Shown here: positions 49,456 through 62,540 of the stretch, in pieces
How the letters are laid out: each line of letters begins with the position of its first letter
Numbering within the stretch: the first letter of the stretch is position 1
Origin: Climacteris rufus
Lineage: Eukaryota; Chordata; Aves; Passeriformes; Climacteridae
Reading direction: 5' to 3'
Assembly: GCA_013398175.1 (NCBI GenBank)
Contig: VZRZ01003105.1
Location: 186,001-250,000 of the forward strand
DNA: 64,000 nucleotides
Position numbers and translations under genes: made by a program
The notes under the pieces: model-generated
Databases searched by the model: none
What the model saw: only the letters and a program-made list of their open reading frames with translations
What the model was told of the DNA's origin: nothing

Positions 49456-51108
49456 GTAAGGGTGAACCATGAATCAACACTCACCGAGTCTCCCTGGTAA
49501 ACTTATTATTTGTTGCTGTCTCTTGCAGAACTTGAGACAAAGACTTTCCCCTGCAGATAAACACTATTAAAAGTGCCTCTACTTTCTCACTGCTTTGAAC
49601 CAAATTCAGTGTTAAAAATCAGTAGCAAGTTGCGTAATTCTTAAAATCCCCCCAAAATTTATTGGATTACATTCTGCAAGTGATTACAAAGAAACCCAGC
49701 ACTAATTTACCCTTTATATCATCAGGCAAGCTGGAAAGATCCTATTGACCCACCTCAAACATTGTATTTCAGAATTTAAATATCATTCTGGGATGGCCAA
49801 GAGGTGAATCTGGTACCAGTTTTGACAATTGCAGCTCACATAAACAGAAGGCAACATGGAACCCAAATTACAACAGACAAAATCATGTATCATTTAAAAT
49901 AAATTCTGTGCCTAGCAAGCATTATCCAGTTTAATAGGATCATTATTTTTAACATTAGAATGCTAAAATACAGTATTTAATGAAACTGCATTGTGTACTT
50001 AATGATAGCCAGCTGAATAATTCTGAAAATGCAAAGCTTATTTTCTCTCTTTGTACCCTGAGGTCATTGTGAAACCAAAGAGGGCAAAACTCACAGCTCA
50101 TGTTATCTGTGTCACAAACTTATTCTAAACCTAAAAGGTCTCAAGTTTTGTAAGAAAAACAAAATTCAGGGCTTTTTTAAAGAGCAGATCCCAAAAGGAA
50201 AACTATTCTAAAGCAGAGAGAATTCTGTGAGGGCTCCCTCTTTTGGCAACAAAATAAAAGCTTCACAAATCATCACGTAAAGCTTTTCACAAGGGGTTCT
50301 TTGCTTCCAGGAACACAAATCCCACACTCCACACGACCTGGCCTGATTGTATTTTGTCTTCTAGGGAAGAACTCAGATGCCCCAAAGTCTTCATTTGCCA
50401 ATACAGATAATGCTGCTGGTCTTGAAGTTTGAAGTTACTTATCCTGTCCCTTGATTCTGCAGAGTACTTGGAGCAAGAGGAACCACTCAAAATTCCATGT
50501 TTTGCTGGGAGCAAAATCTTGCTGGGAGTTAAGAGTTATAGGACTGGCCAGAAGCAGGCAGAAACACAAGCAATTTGGCATTGGCTGGGATAAAAACACA
50601 GGATTAGTCAAGAAAATAGGTCACAGAGGACAGGCCAAAGAACAAGTGTGAAGAATGGCTTTTTCTGATTAGTCCCTTTCTGGGAAGTGTGCCAGAAAGT
50701 ACAGAAGGTCCCCAAGAAATTTCCTCAGGCCAAGTTTCACTGTGTAGCTTTTCCATGGAAGCTGTCAAATAGAAAAACATCTAGAAATTTTTTATCACTA
50801 TTGGGATTGTTGGTATAGAAGCTTTTTTACCTGGGCATGGGGTTTCTAAGAGCTGCTGATAGTTTGGGAAGGAGCAGTGCCCTGAGCGTGGGCTGCGCTG
50901 GCAGGTGCTACACCTGAATTTGCAGTTACCTGGGGCCTGGGATGTCCAGGGAAGGAAAATCTGTTCACCTGAGTTGTTACCACCTTTCTCAGTAAAATGG
51001 AGTTTGGGGTTAGTATGCACAACCTACAAGGAATTTGAGGCAAGTTCTTTTGTATTGTACCAAAACCCTAGACCTATGCATATTAATTTGGCCTTATAGC
51101 CATGTAAG

Positions 51109-51132
51109 TATATATATATATATATATATATA
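51109..51132. repeat. (TA)12 microsatellite
   Basis: Twelve uninterrupted TA dinucleotides are followed by AAA and further TA. The repeat is likely to be polymorphic in length. Confidence 0.95.
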
Positions 51133-52882
51133 AAAATATAGGAAAGGCTTCAGATAACTTTTTCCTTTTACTTGTCTGTAATTTACATCAGCTGATATTC
51201 TGAAACTCCAATTTTTTACAATGGGAGATTTTAAGCAACTTTTGGTAAGGGTTATTGAAATTTAAAAGTTAATTATATTATAATCCTCTCATCTAGGCCT
51301 CAAAGACTTTTGTGTTACTTCTGTCCTGTGGGGAAATTAAGCAAGGGGGTGCTGGTCATGTGAACTCAGGGAGAGCTCCTTATAAACATGACAGATATTA
51401 TGGCGTCTTTCAGATTAAATAGCCTGTCTGCAAAAGGCAGATTATTCTGGATTTATACACATAAAGAGAATATCATGCTAACTTTTTATTAAAAATTAAA
51501 ATCTTTTGAGTCACAACAGAAATCAATATACCACAATTTGAGTGAACTAGAATGATGATCCTGTGGTTAAGTAATTGAAAAGGGAATTGAGTAATCTGTC
51601 ATTCTCCCTGCTCTGGGCAACTTAGCTCTGGATGTCTTAAGCACTGCATTGTAGGCTCCTAAAATAGTTGGATGCCACGTTTCCGAAAGCAATTTCAGCA
51701 AGCAAGACAACATTTTGGGTACATACCTAAACAAAATCTTATTTTTTACATTTTGCACATCCTAGAACTGTGGTCTTTTCTAACATCTGGGACTAAGAAA
51801 TGAGAAGGTTCAAAGAGCTCAGCAGTGTGGACAGTAAGAGTGGAAGGTATGGCCACGTGAGCCCAGACAGTTGAGTGTTGCCCACCTCTAACCTGGCAGG
51901 TGAGAACTGACTGTGGCTGGGGAAATATTTGGAAAAGTGAGGCTGGGCAGGAGCTGCTGAGAGCTCTGAAATGTGCAGAGCAGTGCTGAACCGAGTCCCT
52001 CTGCCTTAGAGCAACACTAGACCTGCCTGCAACTGGCTTTGAAAAGCATCCTAAGAAATCTGACACCTTAAATCACTTCTGAAAATGAGACTAAACTACC
52101 TAAAGTACTTATGTATTACTCTGCATAGTGTTGTGGAGGTCAAGTTCTAAATTCAAGAGCTCTTCAGAAAACTGAACCACACAGCTCAGCTGCTGTATTT
52201 CTTTTCTTTCATCATTTTCCTCTTTTACCAGCATGTTTGTCCTATCTAGGATAGGATGCAGTGTTGGGATGTTTGACCAAGGTTTTTGTGCTCAGATTGT
52301 TCTCTGCTGTATTAATATGCACAATAACACCGATCACTGTCTGGTTATGAATTGGACTGAGGTGGGCATAGGTGGAGGACCACTAGAATTTAAAGAAGAA
52401 AGGCAACACAAACAGGACAAGATGGATGGTGAAGACAGGCAAATCGTGATGCAATTCTGTATGAAAATATATCTGTGCAAACAGTACAGGCAAAATCTGC
52501 CTAGGCTTAAGTATGGATCTGAATAACCTCCAGAATCTGGAGTGATGCTGCTCTTCATTACATGCCATCAGTGCCTTTCTTGCATCCAACTACAGCAGCC
52601 CAAGAAGAGAAGTGTTTGCCTTCATTTTGAATTTGCCTGCCTTTTGTCACAACCTTAATTTCATTGAATTGCTGAGTTTTGTATCTTTATAAAATGTACC
52701 ACTCAAGCTTCCAGCAGACATGCAGATTAGCCTTATCCTAAAGCACCTCATCTCTATTTATCCTGGGATAATTAGTCACGTAAATTATAAGTCATTACCA
52801 AAGGCTACAAAAACCTTTAGCAAAGGCTTGTTGACAGGCTCAACATGTTTAAAATACTTTTAGGTCTGAGGGTGGGAAGAGA

Positions 52883-52908
52883 GGGGTATATGTGGGGGGA
52901 GGGAGGGG
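52883..52908 (+). other. Putative G-quadruplex motif
   Basis: G tracts of 4, 6, 3 and 4 are separated by loops of 7, 1 and 1 bases, with another GGG pair just upstream (gagggtggg). The single-base loops favour a stable parallel quadruplex. No promoter features are visible around it. Confidence 0.65.
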
Positions 52909-54585
52909 AAGAGAAATATCATCATCAGAGGAAGGAAATTCTGGCAGAGAAAATGGGGCTGTGTTAATCTGTATTCATTCCTAAAGAAAGACTTATACCA
53001 TTGTATGCTGCCACAGTGATATATAACAGAGGACATTTAAAATGCCAAGCCATAAAAGTGTATTTTCTTCATTACATTTTCGTTGAATGCTTTGATCTTC
53101 CCATTTTACGCTATAAGTTTGATTCATCATTACTTTCCAGTAAGAAACTGCCACATTTGATTGTGGAGAGAAGAATTCTTATCTAATTGCAATTTGTAAG
53201 CACAGGATTTAGTGTATTGTTGCCTGAAAAATGGAACTGTCTAAATTATTTTCCCTGAAACTAACATCCTCAACAAATAAAAGCAACATATGATAGCTGG
53301 GCATAATTAAAGAAAAATGACACCTACTGTTACATGAATAAAGAAAATATGTTGATGACAAGAAAGGGAAAAAAAAATGTGATTTCCCTGCAGTTTTGGT
53401 AAAATACAAAAGCATCACATTTTAGTTCTTTTAACACATTTGTTCAATGAATTGGAAAAAAAGCAATCCCATCCTCCAAAGCAGCCTGTAATGTACAGTT
53501 ATTTCCCTGCAGCCAGAGCAATGCACGTCAGACATTTTGGATTTACTGTGCAAGCACAGCAGCCCTGCCTGAGTGTCCAGACATCCAGAGCCTTTTCCCA
53601 AGCAATGGCACAGGAACGAGGAAACAGCCGTGAAAATCTGGGCATGTGGAAAGCCTCCCTTAAAGGTTCCTATTTGCAGCTTCATTCTCAACAGCCATTT
53701 TGATCTTTTAAGGTGTCTGTACATATTTTACACAATCAGTTTTCAAGCAACTTTCTGCTTCTTCAAAGCTTTTTTTTTTTATTTTCCACTTTATTGCTTG
53801 TCATCCTTGCTCCCACACATATGCTTATCTATTCCCTTCCCAAATATTAGGCAACTCACAGAAAACCTCTAGTAACAAAACGTAATATTCTGTTATCATT
53901 TGGCATTTTACCATCCAAAGCTTAGAGTATTTGTCTTTTTTTTTTTCCTTTGTTTTCATCACTGTCCTGTTTCACCCCTCCCCACAGCATTCACATATTC
54001 ATTACAGATGCCTTGATAAACTTGTTTTCGACTCCATGGGGTATGAATAGGGTTATGGAAATCACCTATCTATAGTAATACTTGATAACAAATATGCAGT
54101 GATAGCTCTGAGAGATGAATTATTCCCCATTCTCAACAGCATAAGAACAGTATAATTTGTAACCTGTTGGAGGAAATGCCATCCTGACATTAGCAAGTTT
54201 TCCAGCCCACTCTGAGATCCATTCTGCTCCAGCTACTCCCCTAATGCACTCAAGAAAGTTTGAAACCAGACTGGATATTTCTACCCAAGTTGTCAATGCA
54301 GCTTTGACTGCAGAGAAGATATATTCAGACAATAATGTGTAATGTACTTATAGAAATATACCTAGAATATGACTACCTACTATAGGAGGACCATTACTAT
54401 CTACTATAATTATTATTTGTAAGCAAAATATACACAGTCACAAGAAACACTATGAATCCTTGAAAAGAAAAAAAATCTAATTATGTATCTTCAGTGCTTA
54501 CAAATGTCAAGTCTCGAGTATTGTCTCAAAATACAGATCATTAGTCCAAGTACAAGCATAGTACTTATGACTGTGTTTGTAAGAT

Positions 54586-54604
54586 AAAAAAAAAAAAAAA
54601 AAAA
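54586..54604. repeat. Poly-A run, 19 bases
   Basis: Nineteen consecutive A residues with no recognisable retroposon before them. Confidence 0.85.
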
Positions 54605-55360
54605 GGTTACACTAGAATGCAGGTCACACTGCAGCAGCAATGGGGTTGAGCTGCTGCATGAGAGAGGCAGCCAAAACCTGGTTAGAAGCCACTGGCCTTT
54701 TCTAGAGATGTAAGAAACACTCTACATGAGTCACCTTCTGAGCCACTTGCAAACTGCATATCAACAAGCTCTCAAAATAGCCAGATCATGGTGGGGGGTG
54801 GGCACATGCATCTCTTTCTTGGAACAAGGTCTCCAGTTAGGAATAATAAATAAATAATGAAAAGAGGTTTTTATGTAAAATATGTTTTTCAAACATCCAA
54901 GTACTGAACTAGGTGTTTGCAAACTGTGAAATTTGACAACAGCTGCACAAGAATTCCAGAGGTGGAGAAAGGCCTTACTAAAGCAATGTGATAATAATCA
55001 CCTTGAAGATTAGTGTCCATTTTATCAATATTTCACTCTTCAGGGCTACAATATCGATTCATCACATGGACAATTGTCTGCATTGACAACCATTAGGACA
55101 AACTTTTTGGGGAAGAAGAATTTTGCTGTGCACCCCACATGAATATCCTGTAATATCCAGGAAACTGAGCTATAAACCCAGTTATTGCAGTCCCTGTGTG
55201 TGTGCTGTGCTTGCCAACCAGTGCCTCTCTCCCAGCACCGCTGACAGCAGCTGTCACAGGCTCCTCAGCAGCCCTGCCATTGCCTGGAGCCAGAGTTCCC
55301 ATTCCTGTATATGGAAAAGGACCAATCAGATTAGAAAACACTTATTGACATTAAGCATCC

Positions 55361-55406
55361 ATTAGATGATCTCCCAAGGTCCCTTCCAACCTCAATGATT
55401 CTATGA
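55361..55406 (+). mobile_element. CR1 LINE 3' tail fragment
   Basis: The block attagatgatctcccaagg is followed by tcccttccaacctcaatgat and tctatga. This is the terminal part of avian CR1 in plus orientation ('tagatgatc ... ggtcccttccaac ... gattctatga'). Only about 46 bp is recognisable. The preceding GC-richer 55,190-55,310 region may or may not belong to the same insertion. Confidence 0.8.
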
Positions 55407-56211
55407 AAGATTCTTTTATGTCAATAAACACAAGCAGATCTGATCAAATATTGATTCCCAGCACTGCTCTTGCTGAAGCAGCCTCTCCCTCTCTGTTACA
55501 TCGTGAAGGAGTCAAGTGATGGGGAGGATGAGGGATGTTTGCCACTACCGTGCCTCTCTTTTGAAGCCTTAGGGAGTCCTCTACAGATTCAAGAGAAACA
55601 AAGTACGTATGGCTTTGAAGAGAGACAGCTCTTTCTTAGGACCATCAAAACTGCTTTGGGTCTGAGGGATTTTACTTGGACTATCAAAAGGAGAAGTTTC
55701 ATACCAGGTCTGGGTGACCCCTTCACTATGTGCACTCCACAAGCTTCTCCATATCTAAGATATTAATTAAAATAAAAGGAACAAACAAAAAAGACCACTC
55801 CCCATCTTCTAGCCTAGGCAGACTTCTCAGTGCTGAAAAGGGAAAATCTCCATTTCTCTCAAATAAATTATGGGTATCACTGCAGATATTCCCTTCACAT
55901 TAAAGATTTCTGGATATTGCACTGTTAGATAAAAGCCCTCAAGTCTTTGGGATAAGGGACAGTCCCTGACCCACACTATTTCAAAATATTTGCCAGGCAA
56001 AATCAAAATTTCACCTTCCCCAGTAATAAAAAGAGCATTATTTATTTATTTTTCAATTTTCCCTAAAAGTTTTCCAATGCACAAAGAAAGTGGCAACACT
56101 GCAGGGCACATCACAAGCATTTGGGAGAGCAGGAAAGAAAAAGGAAAACTCTCCCACTGAGCTCCTCTTTTTCAGAAGCATCTTTCTATGATCAGGAGTG
56201 AGCTGTTTTGA

Positions 56212-56225
56212 TTTTTTTTTTTTTT
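56212..56225. repeat. T14 homopolymer
   Basis: Fourteen consecutive T residues; simple sequence only. Confidence 0.85.
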
Positions 56226-59200
56226 AATTGCTTTCCTATATTGTACTGGATTATTTTTTTTCCTTGATTGCAGAAAACATTTTCAGTCTGGAATAATTTT
56301 TAACTACTTCATTAAATTGTCCTAAAATACAAAGAATTTTAAAACAGTGTGCTTTTATGATGTGAAAATCCATTCTGGAGCTTAATGGAGCTACTGCTGT
56401 GAAATCATAAATCAGCATGGGCGAAACAATGAACCATAATATTTCGCACTGATGTGGGAGGAACATTTTCTGGTCTTTTATATAACTTTTAATCTATGTT
56501 AAGCAAGAAGTATTAAGACTGACTTAGAGACACTGTCTCCTGAACTGAATGGTTTGAAAAGAGGTATGGTAAAGAAAAAGAATTCATTGTTATCTATCAA
56601 ACAGTGTAAACTCAGCGCCCTTTTTAAAATTATCTGAGCATCCTCAAATCCAAAATGAAGTCGGTGGAGTCCTGCAGTAGCTCTGTGCTTCTGAAACTCA
56701 GTTGCCCATTTTTAATGGAGAATGGCAAAATACCTTGTGGGGATACAGAGCAATTTAAAGCATTATGAAGACAAAATACTAAGTACCACTTCTTACTGTA
56801 CACACCATTTCATCAGGGCATTTTTAATCAGCATGCCTCTGAGAGAGCCGAGCTCAGCTCCACAATATTTAATGTCAATGGCTGCTGGTTAGCAGGGGTG
56901 GCAATTCTGCTTAGTGGGGACATCTTCCAGTGATTTAGCAGTGATTAGTGCTTCTCAGTCTCCTGCTGACTGTCGCTGCTCCTTTCTCTAACAATAGCTG
57001 CTTGCTTTCCTCAGCTCTTCTGCCTGTTAGAAATTGTTTTCAGTGTTTTTCCAGCGCCTCCTTCTTCCTGAGGCCTCCTCATTTCCTAGAAAGAGCTTTG
57101 GTCCCAAGGGCTTGGGGCTACTGCACAACCAGACATGCTGTGAGTGGCCCAGTTGGCAGTGTTGCACTACTGTGGGAGCATTCAGGCCCTTTCTCAATGC
57201 ATTCAGCATTCAATTCCCCCTCCATGGATCTGTCCAGTGGCAACAAAACACTTTGAGGCAAGTTTTCAGTTCCTTCCACGGGAGCACAGTCGTAGGAAAG
57301 AAATCTTTTATGACCAACTTCATCCATCCAACAGAGAGTTCAGCAGAGACTGGCCATTTAGAAAATTCAACAACTTTTTGATAATTTTTATTTGGTCCTT
57401 TTCTTTGGGACAGAATTATTCTTTTGCACATTCAGTCTTTAGTGTGCTCACACATTAAATCCCAGAAAATGTATTAGTGGTGCTGAAGTCTGCTAAAATT
57501 CCAGATCTGCAATTTTAATCCTGTACTTTCAAAATGTAATATCATCTGACTGTTTCCTTCACAATGTTTTTAAGACAGTGGTTGTTCTATTGTGGGTGGG
57601 GCTGGTTAAGTGATGCTTCATTAAATTCCAAGAAAAAAAGGTCCTGCAGTTTTTGATAATTAGTTCCATTTAAATTCACTAACAGTGCAGCCTGAGTAGA
57701 ATCCTGATTTAGTGACATAAAATAACAGAACCAGTCCTTGCTTTTTCCTTCCTTTTAATAGGAAGAACAATATCCTTCTTCCCTCACAGGACGCTTTGGG
57801 CTCATTATATCAGCAGTGGATGACACCAAGTCTAAAATATCAGTTATCTGTTACTGGGTTTGCCATAAACTTCTTGTGTAATCTTCAGCAAGTTACTCAT
57901 TTACCATCTAAAGGAATTAACCTCACACTGTGCTCTACTTGTTCTAGATTTTATATGGTCTCCTTAAAAATATAATGGCAAGAATAGAGAGTAGGATATT
58001 TTTAAATGTTTTAAAGAAGAGATGATTCCAAAACACTTACTATTTTTTTGTTATTTTGTTGTTTGTTTTTTTTTACTAACAGCCAGGAAACCTTAAAGGA
58101 AGTCTTTGATCAATAGCAGGCATCCACTGCTTTTAGAAGAATTTGCAAATTTGTTGGTATTCAAATGGCATCAATAAAATGATGGTATATGAACTCTCTT
58201 TAAAATGCAGAGAGGGAAGAAGAATACAGAAAGCTGTAGAGTAATTCAATATTCCAAAGATTGCAGCCTATGAACCCAAGACAATAAGGACTCTATAACA
58301 ATGGAAGTCTACAGTGTACATAGAGTTTTTATATCAGACTATTTTTTAATCAGAGAATGAATTTTATCAATGTTGGTCTAAAGTAACCTTGGGCACTGTT
58401 AGGATTGCTAAAGGGGGAAGAAGCCTGGATAAAATAATTACATATAAATCTCCAAGAAGAAATTGCATTTGATCCCAAGTACACATAGAATATATTACAT
58501 CTAGGCTGTTTTTAAAATACTTGCTCAAAGAGATTGAACAATAAGAATTTTCCTGGGCATAAAAAGGGAAAAAAGCACCTACTTTTAATAAACATTTTAT
58601 AAATTGTCCCTATACTTCTTTAAAGACTTCAGGAGAAATTCTCACTTGACGTAAATGGTCCTAGACCGGCATCTTCAGAACGTGTCTGGCAGCAAGACCC
58701 ACAAAGTCTCTCAATGTTTGTATCCTGGATTGTAAATTACAAGCAATTTCAGAACAGAAACACAAAATGATGAATCCAAACACTGTTGAAACTGGAGTCC
58801 TACTGCTGTACTGACAGCTCTAGGGACTCAGTTTTAGCTGGTCAGTCTCCATTTTTAGTAGTGCAAAGAAATACAGTTCGGGGGGACAATTCAGAACACA
58901 CACGTGAGGCCCCTACTCTGGGCCACGCTCAGCATTGTGCAGCCATCTGGAGGTGATCAGCCTCTTCACTTAACATGCCTCAGTAGGACAGGCAGGCTTG
59001 ACACCTGAGTGCCAAGATTTTTCAGCTTTGAGATTTTTCAGATTGTTCAGGAACCAACACTTTTTTCCCTGTTCATCCTTATTGTGAACACTGTAAATCT
59101 GGAAAACTATGCTGAGCATGTGATAAATATTCACTGGAGACTAAAGCTCCTAAGGTTGGGCTAAGGATATGACTTGAACTTCTCAGTCAAAAGATGCTGC

Positions 59201-59280
59201 CATGCCAAAGCCACCAAAAACTTGGTATTGTTGAGGCAGCCCAAGTGAAGCTTGGTTGTATTACTTGCTCAGAAACAATT

Positions 59281-59320
59281 TGGTGCACTGATTTGCATAA
59301 TGGTGCACACATTTGCATTG
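59281..59320 (+). promoter_or_regulatory. Tandem 20-bp repeat carrying two POU octamers
   Basis: Two consecutive 20-bp units begin tggtgcac and each contains a perfect ATTTGCAT octamer (59,291-59,298 and 59,311-59,318), the reverse complement of the POU/OCT site ATGCAAAT. The units agree at 16 of 20 positions and the octamers are exactly 20 bp apart, about two helical turns. A local duplication that happened to include an octamer would also produce this, so regulatory function is an inference. Confidence 0.3.
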
Positions 59321-62300
59321 TGTGCAGCTTCTGTAATACTGTATGTGAGTATTTCATGTGTCATAGGCCTGACTGAATTCCACAACCTTGGATATTTAGA
59401 AACTAATCATCTAGTATAAGTTAATTATCTCATCTCTCTTTATTAGCAATGGATGGATAAAACCCCTTCTATAGGATGAATCTTTTTCTTTCTCTTGGAT
59501 AAAAGTCTTAGGAGAGAGTGAATCATCTTTTAGAGTTTTCTTGCACACACCAGCCATTAAAAAAGAGCCCAAATTAGCAGTTCAAACAAGGTCTGAAATT
59601 AATTTCACCCAGAAGTTTGTAAAGACTGGAAGGCACACAAGGACAGCTACTTCTCTGAACCATCCAGCTGCTGAAGCTTCTTTATGGATTAGGTATATAA
59701 CCTTAATCTTTGTAGGAAGATTCTCAACATAGTAGTAAAGGGAGGAGGCAGAAACTTTCACTTCTAGCTAAAGTCTCTTTAGCAAGAGATGTTGTAGAAT
59801 AAGAAAAATCTAAAAATAGGGAAAGGAGTTTTGAAATACTTAAACCACATTACATAAGCAGAACTAACAAGCAAAACAAGTCAGATGAATTTCATATAGT
59901 ACTAAATATAACTTTGTAAGTAGTACCATTCTAGAAGGCTGATTTTCTGAATCAGAAAGCCAGTTAGCATTAATGGATATAACTTCTATGAGAGATACGA
60001 AAAGGAAAGGAGGTTAAGGGTTGAACACATTTTGTTCTGTTTATTCTCTGAAATCCAATTAACTTCAGGTATTTGAGAAGACAAAGCTTGAAGAACACAT
60101 CTGAAGAAATATAAGAGATCGAGACTCCTGAAGGAACAGGAAGAACTCTTGATACAAACATTGCCACACATCCAACAGGGTAAATTCTTTGAATTAGGCA
60201 TGAAAGAAACAAGAGTCCTTCCCAACAGTCCGGAATGGAAGTATTTTTGTAATTTCTGATCTTCTTTCTGTGCCTCTAAAGTCATCACCTCCAGCAGCTT
60301 GAAACCACCACTGCTGCCTGTGCCAGATACCTGTCTTCATTAGCACAAGCAACTAACAACTGCAGAGGCTCTGTCATGTGGCACCTGCTCAGCACTGAGG
60401 TTAGGGGCTCATTTGTGCTCCCTGGATGCACAGGCAAGAACAAAAGTTAAGATGCATAATCAGATCTTGTGCAAACAATTTGTTAGCGATTTTAGAAAAA
60501 GGGAAAAATCCCCCCCTAAAAGGAAAGGGAAAATCCAAACTTCTGTACCAGAATATCTCTGTGTTACAAACACAACCTAAGTTTGTAAACTCAGAAACTA
60601 GCAAAACTTTTGACAAAGATGTATGAAAGTAGATCTGTCATGGTGCTTCTGCAGCTTTGAGGGAAAAACATTCAGTCACACTGGAGAACAAGAGAGAGAA
60701 GTAAACTCTGACAGAATGAGCTATAACTTTCTAGTCATCAGGTCCATGCATGCTCAAGTGTTGCTACATCTGAGCCTCACAGATTGTTGTGCTTTCACAA
60801 GAACAAGTACAAGGAAGGTAAAAAAAAAATAGCTACATCATCCTGAACAGTCATAATTGACCCAGGAGAGAGGTACGCCATAAAACCAAACAAATACAAA
60901 TACACACATATATATCCAGTTTTCAGAAAAAAGATAAAAACCAAACCATTGCTAGACTAGTAGAATTAGGTGTGTCTTGTGTTATGCTTGCACTCATATG
61001 TGGAGAAAACAATCTGCTTAGAAGCAGCCTGTGAGCAATGTTTAATATTTTTTCCATATAACAGTTGGGGTGGAGAAGCTGTTTTGTAAATTAAGCCCCT
61101 GCAAGAAATGCAGGGATGAAGTGACTTTGTTATACTGAACAGGATTTTCAGATAATTGCTTACAAAAGAATTCCCTCATTTTCGCAGAAAAGTTCTGTAT
61201 CTCCATCATGCAGCTTTAGTGCAGGAACTGATATTTACTTCTTCTGGGTTATTACACTAAAACAAAGAAATGCTATAAAACTAAGCTAGATATCAGTAAA
61301 ATACAAATGCTAGAAAAAAACATTGTAATGTGTGTAGCTGAAGGCAAAGGTAGATAAACATCTGAAGGGTTAACCATATATATTGATGATTTGTGCTCTG
61401 CTAAAAGCAGTAGGATTTCAGCATTTCTGGGCCATCTATATTCTCTCTCTCATACACTTAGTTTGCAGAAGAACTTTCTCTCTATAGACAGGTTTTGAAA
61501 ATGGCAGTCAAATGTCAAGTCAAACTATGTGGGATCCATCTCACTTATCTTTACAGGATAAGCATCAAAGCTGAACTGACCACTGGGATTCTCTTAAAAT
61601 AAGAGAAACAGGCCCATCCAAAGGACTCTTTGTCTCCTACTGTAAACAACAAGCTCAGGATGGAGTATAGTGCCCTGTAGATGTGCTTTTTTTGGTCTTA
61701 ATCTGTTACTGAAGAAATCTAACTCTAATTGATAAGGTCAGACAAGAATAATTCTCCCCAGTAAGACAACAGATTAGCATGTTCTCCTGGAGTCACAGAT
61801 ATGTTTCAGAAATAAAGAGCAGCCCTGGCTGAGGGAGGGAATGCAGAATTGGATCCCTGTAGTGCTAGACGGAGTGTCAACAAAATTGGCTGTAGCTGAA
61901 AGGTATGAAATCAGCTCTCCATCTCATTGCTGTCTATGCAATTCTGTATTCCCTGTAGTGCTGCTTCTCCTCTTTCACCCTAGTATGGTTGATTTGGGAT
62001 TAAAATATGAAAGCAACTAGCGGAGAGTAGTTTTATTAAACAGCTGCTGTAGAGGATGGCTTTGAGCTACCTCCTGTTACTTTGAAAGATACAACGCCAA
62101 TAAATCTACTTCTGAGTAATGGTAACAACATGCTCAGTGTTAGTACTGGTCTTGCCCTGTTTGCTTGTCCTGTGAGAAAGATGAATGACTGTCATGCCTC
62201 ACATGAGAATCATAAATAGCCTGGTATGAGAAAACGAATTCAGTGTTTATGGGGCACCAGTGCCAGTGAAAGCATTTGTTGGGAGCATGCCAGCTCTGGC

Positions 62301-62477
62301 TTGCTTGTGAAAACCACTGAGTTTTCTTTTCTCACATCAGTCCTTTTAGTAAAGAGGCCTTTGGAGTTTATCCCCACATCGGCATGAACACCGTGAGGGG
62401 AGCAGTGTCTGGGCTTAGTTGGAGAGAAGGTTACCATGCTTCTATAAATTATGTTCTAAACCTGTGGCTGTAGCAGT

Positions 62478-62540
62478 AAAAAAAAAACAACCAAACAACA
62501 ACAACAACAAAACCCAACAAAACCCAAAACCTAAACCCCC
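62478..62540. repeat. A/C-rich low-complexity tract with (CAA)n
   Basis: A ten-base A run is followed by CAA repeats and then AAACCC-type words. It contains no G for about 60 bases. No element body was identified before it. Confidence 0.75.

Larger units (their letters stand above)
49456..55360. other. Gene-free AT-rich DNA
   Basis: No gene is recognised. Landmarks are the (TA)12 repeat at 51,109-51,132, the G-rich tract at 52,883-52,908 and the poly-A run at 54,586-54,604. Open frames are at most about 106 codons, occur on both strands and match nothing I know. Confidence 0.55.
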
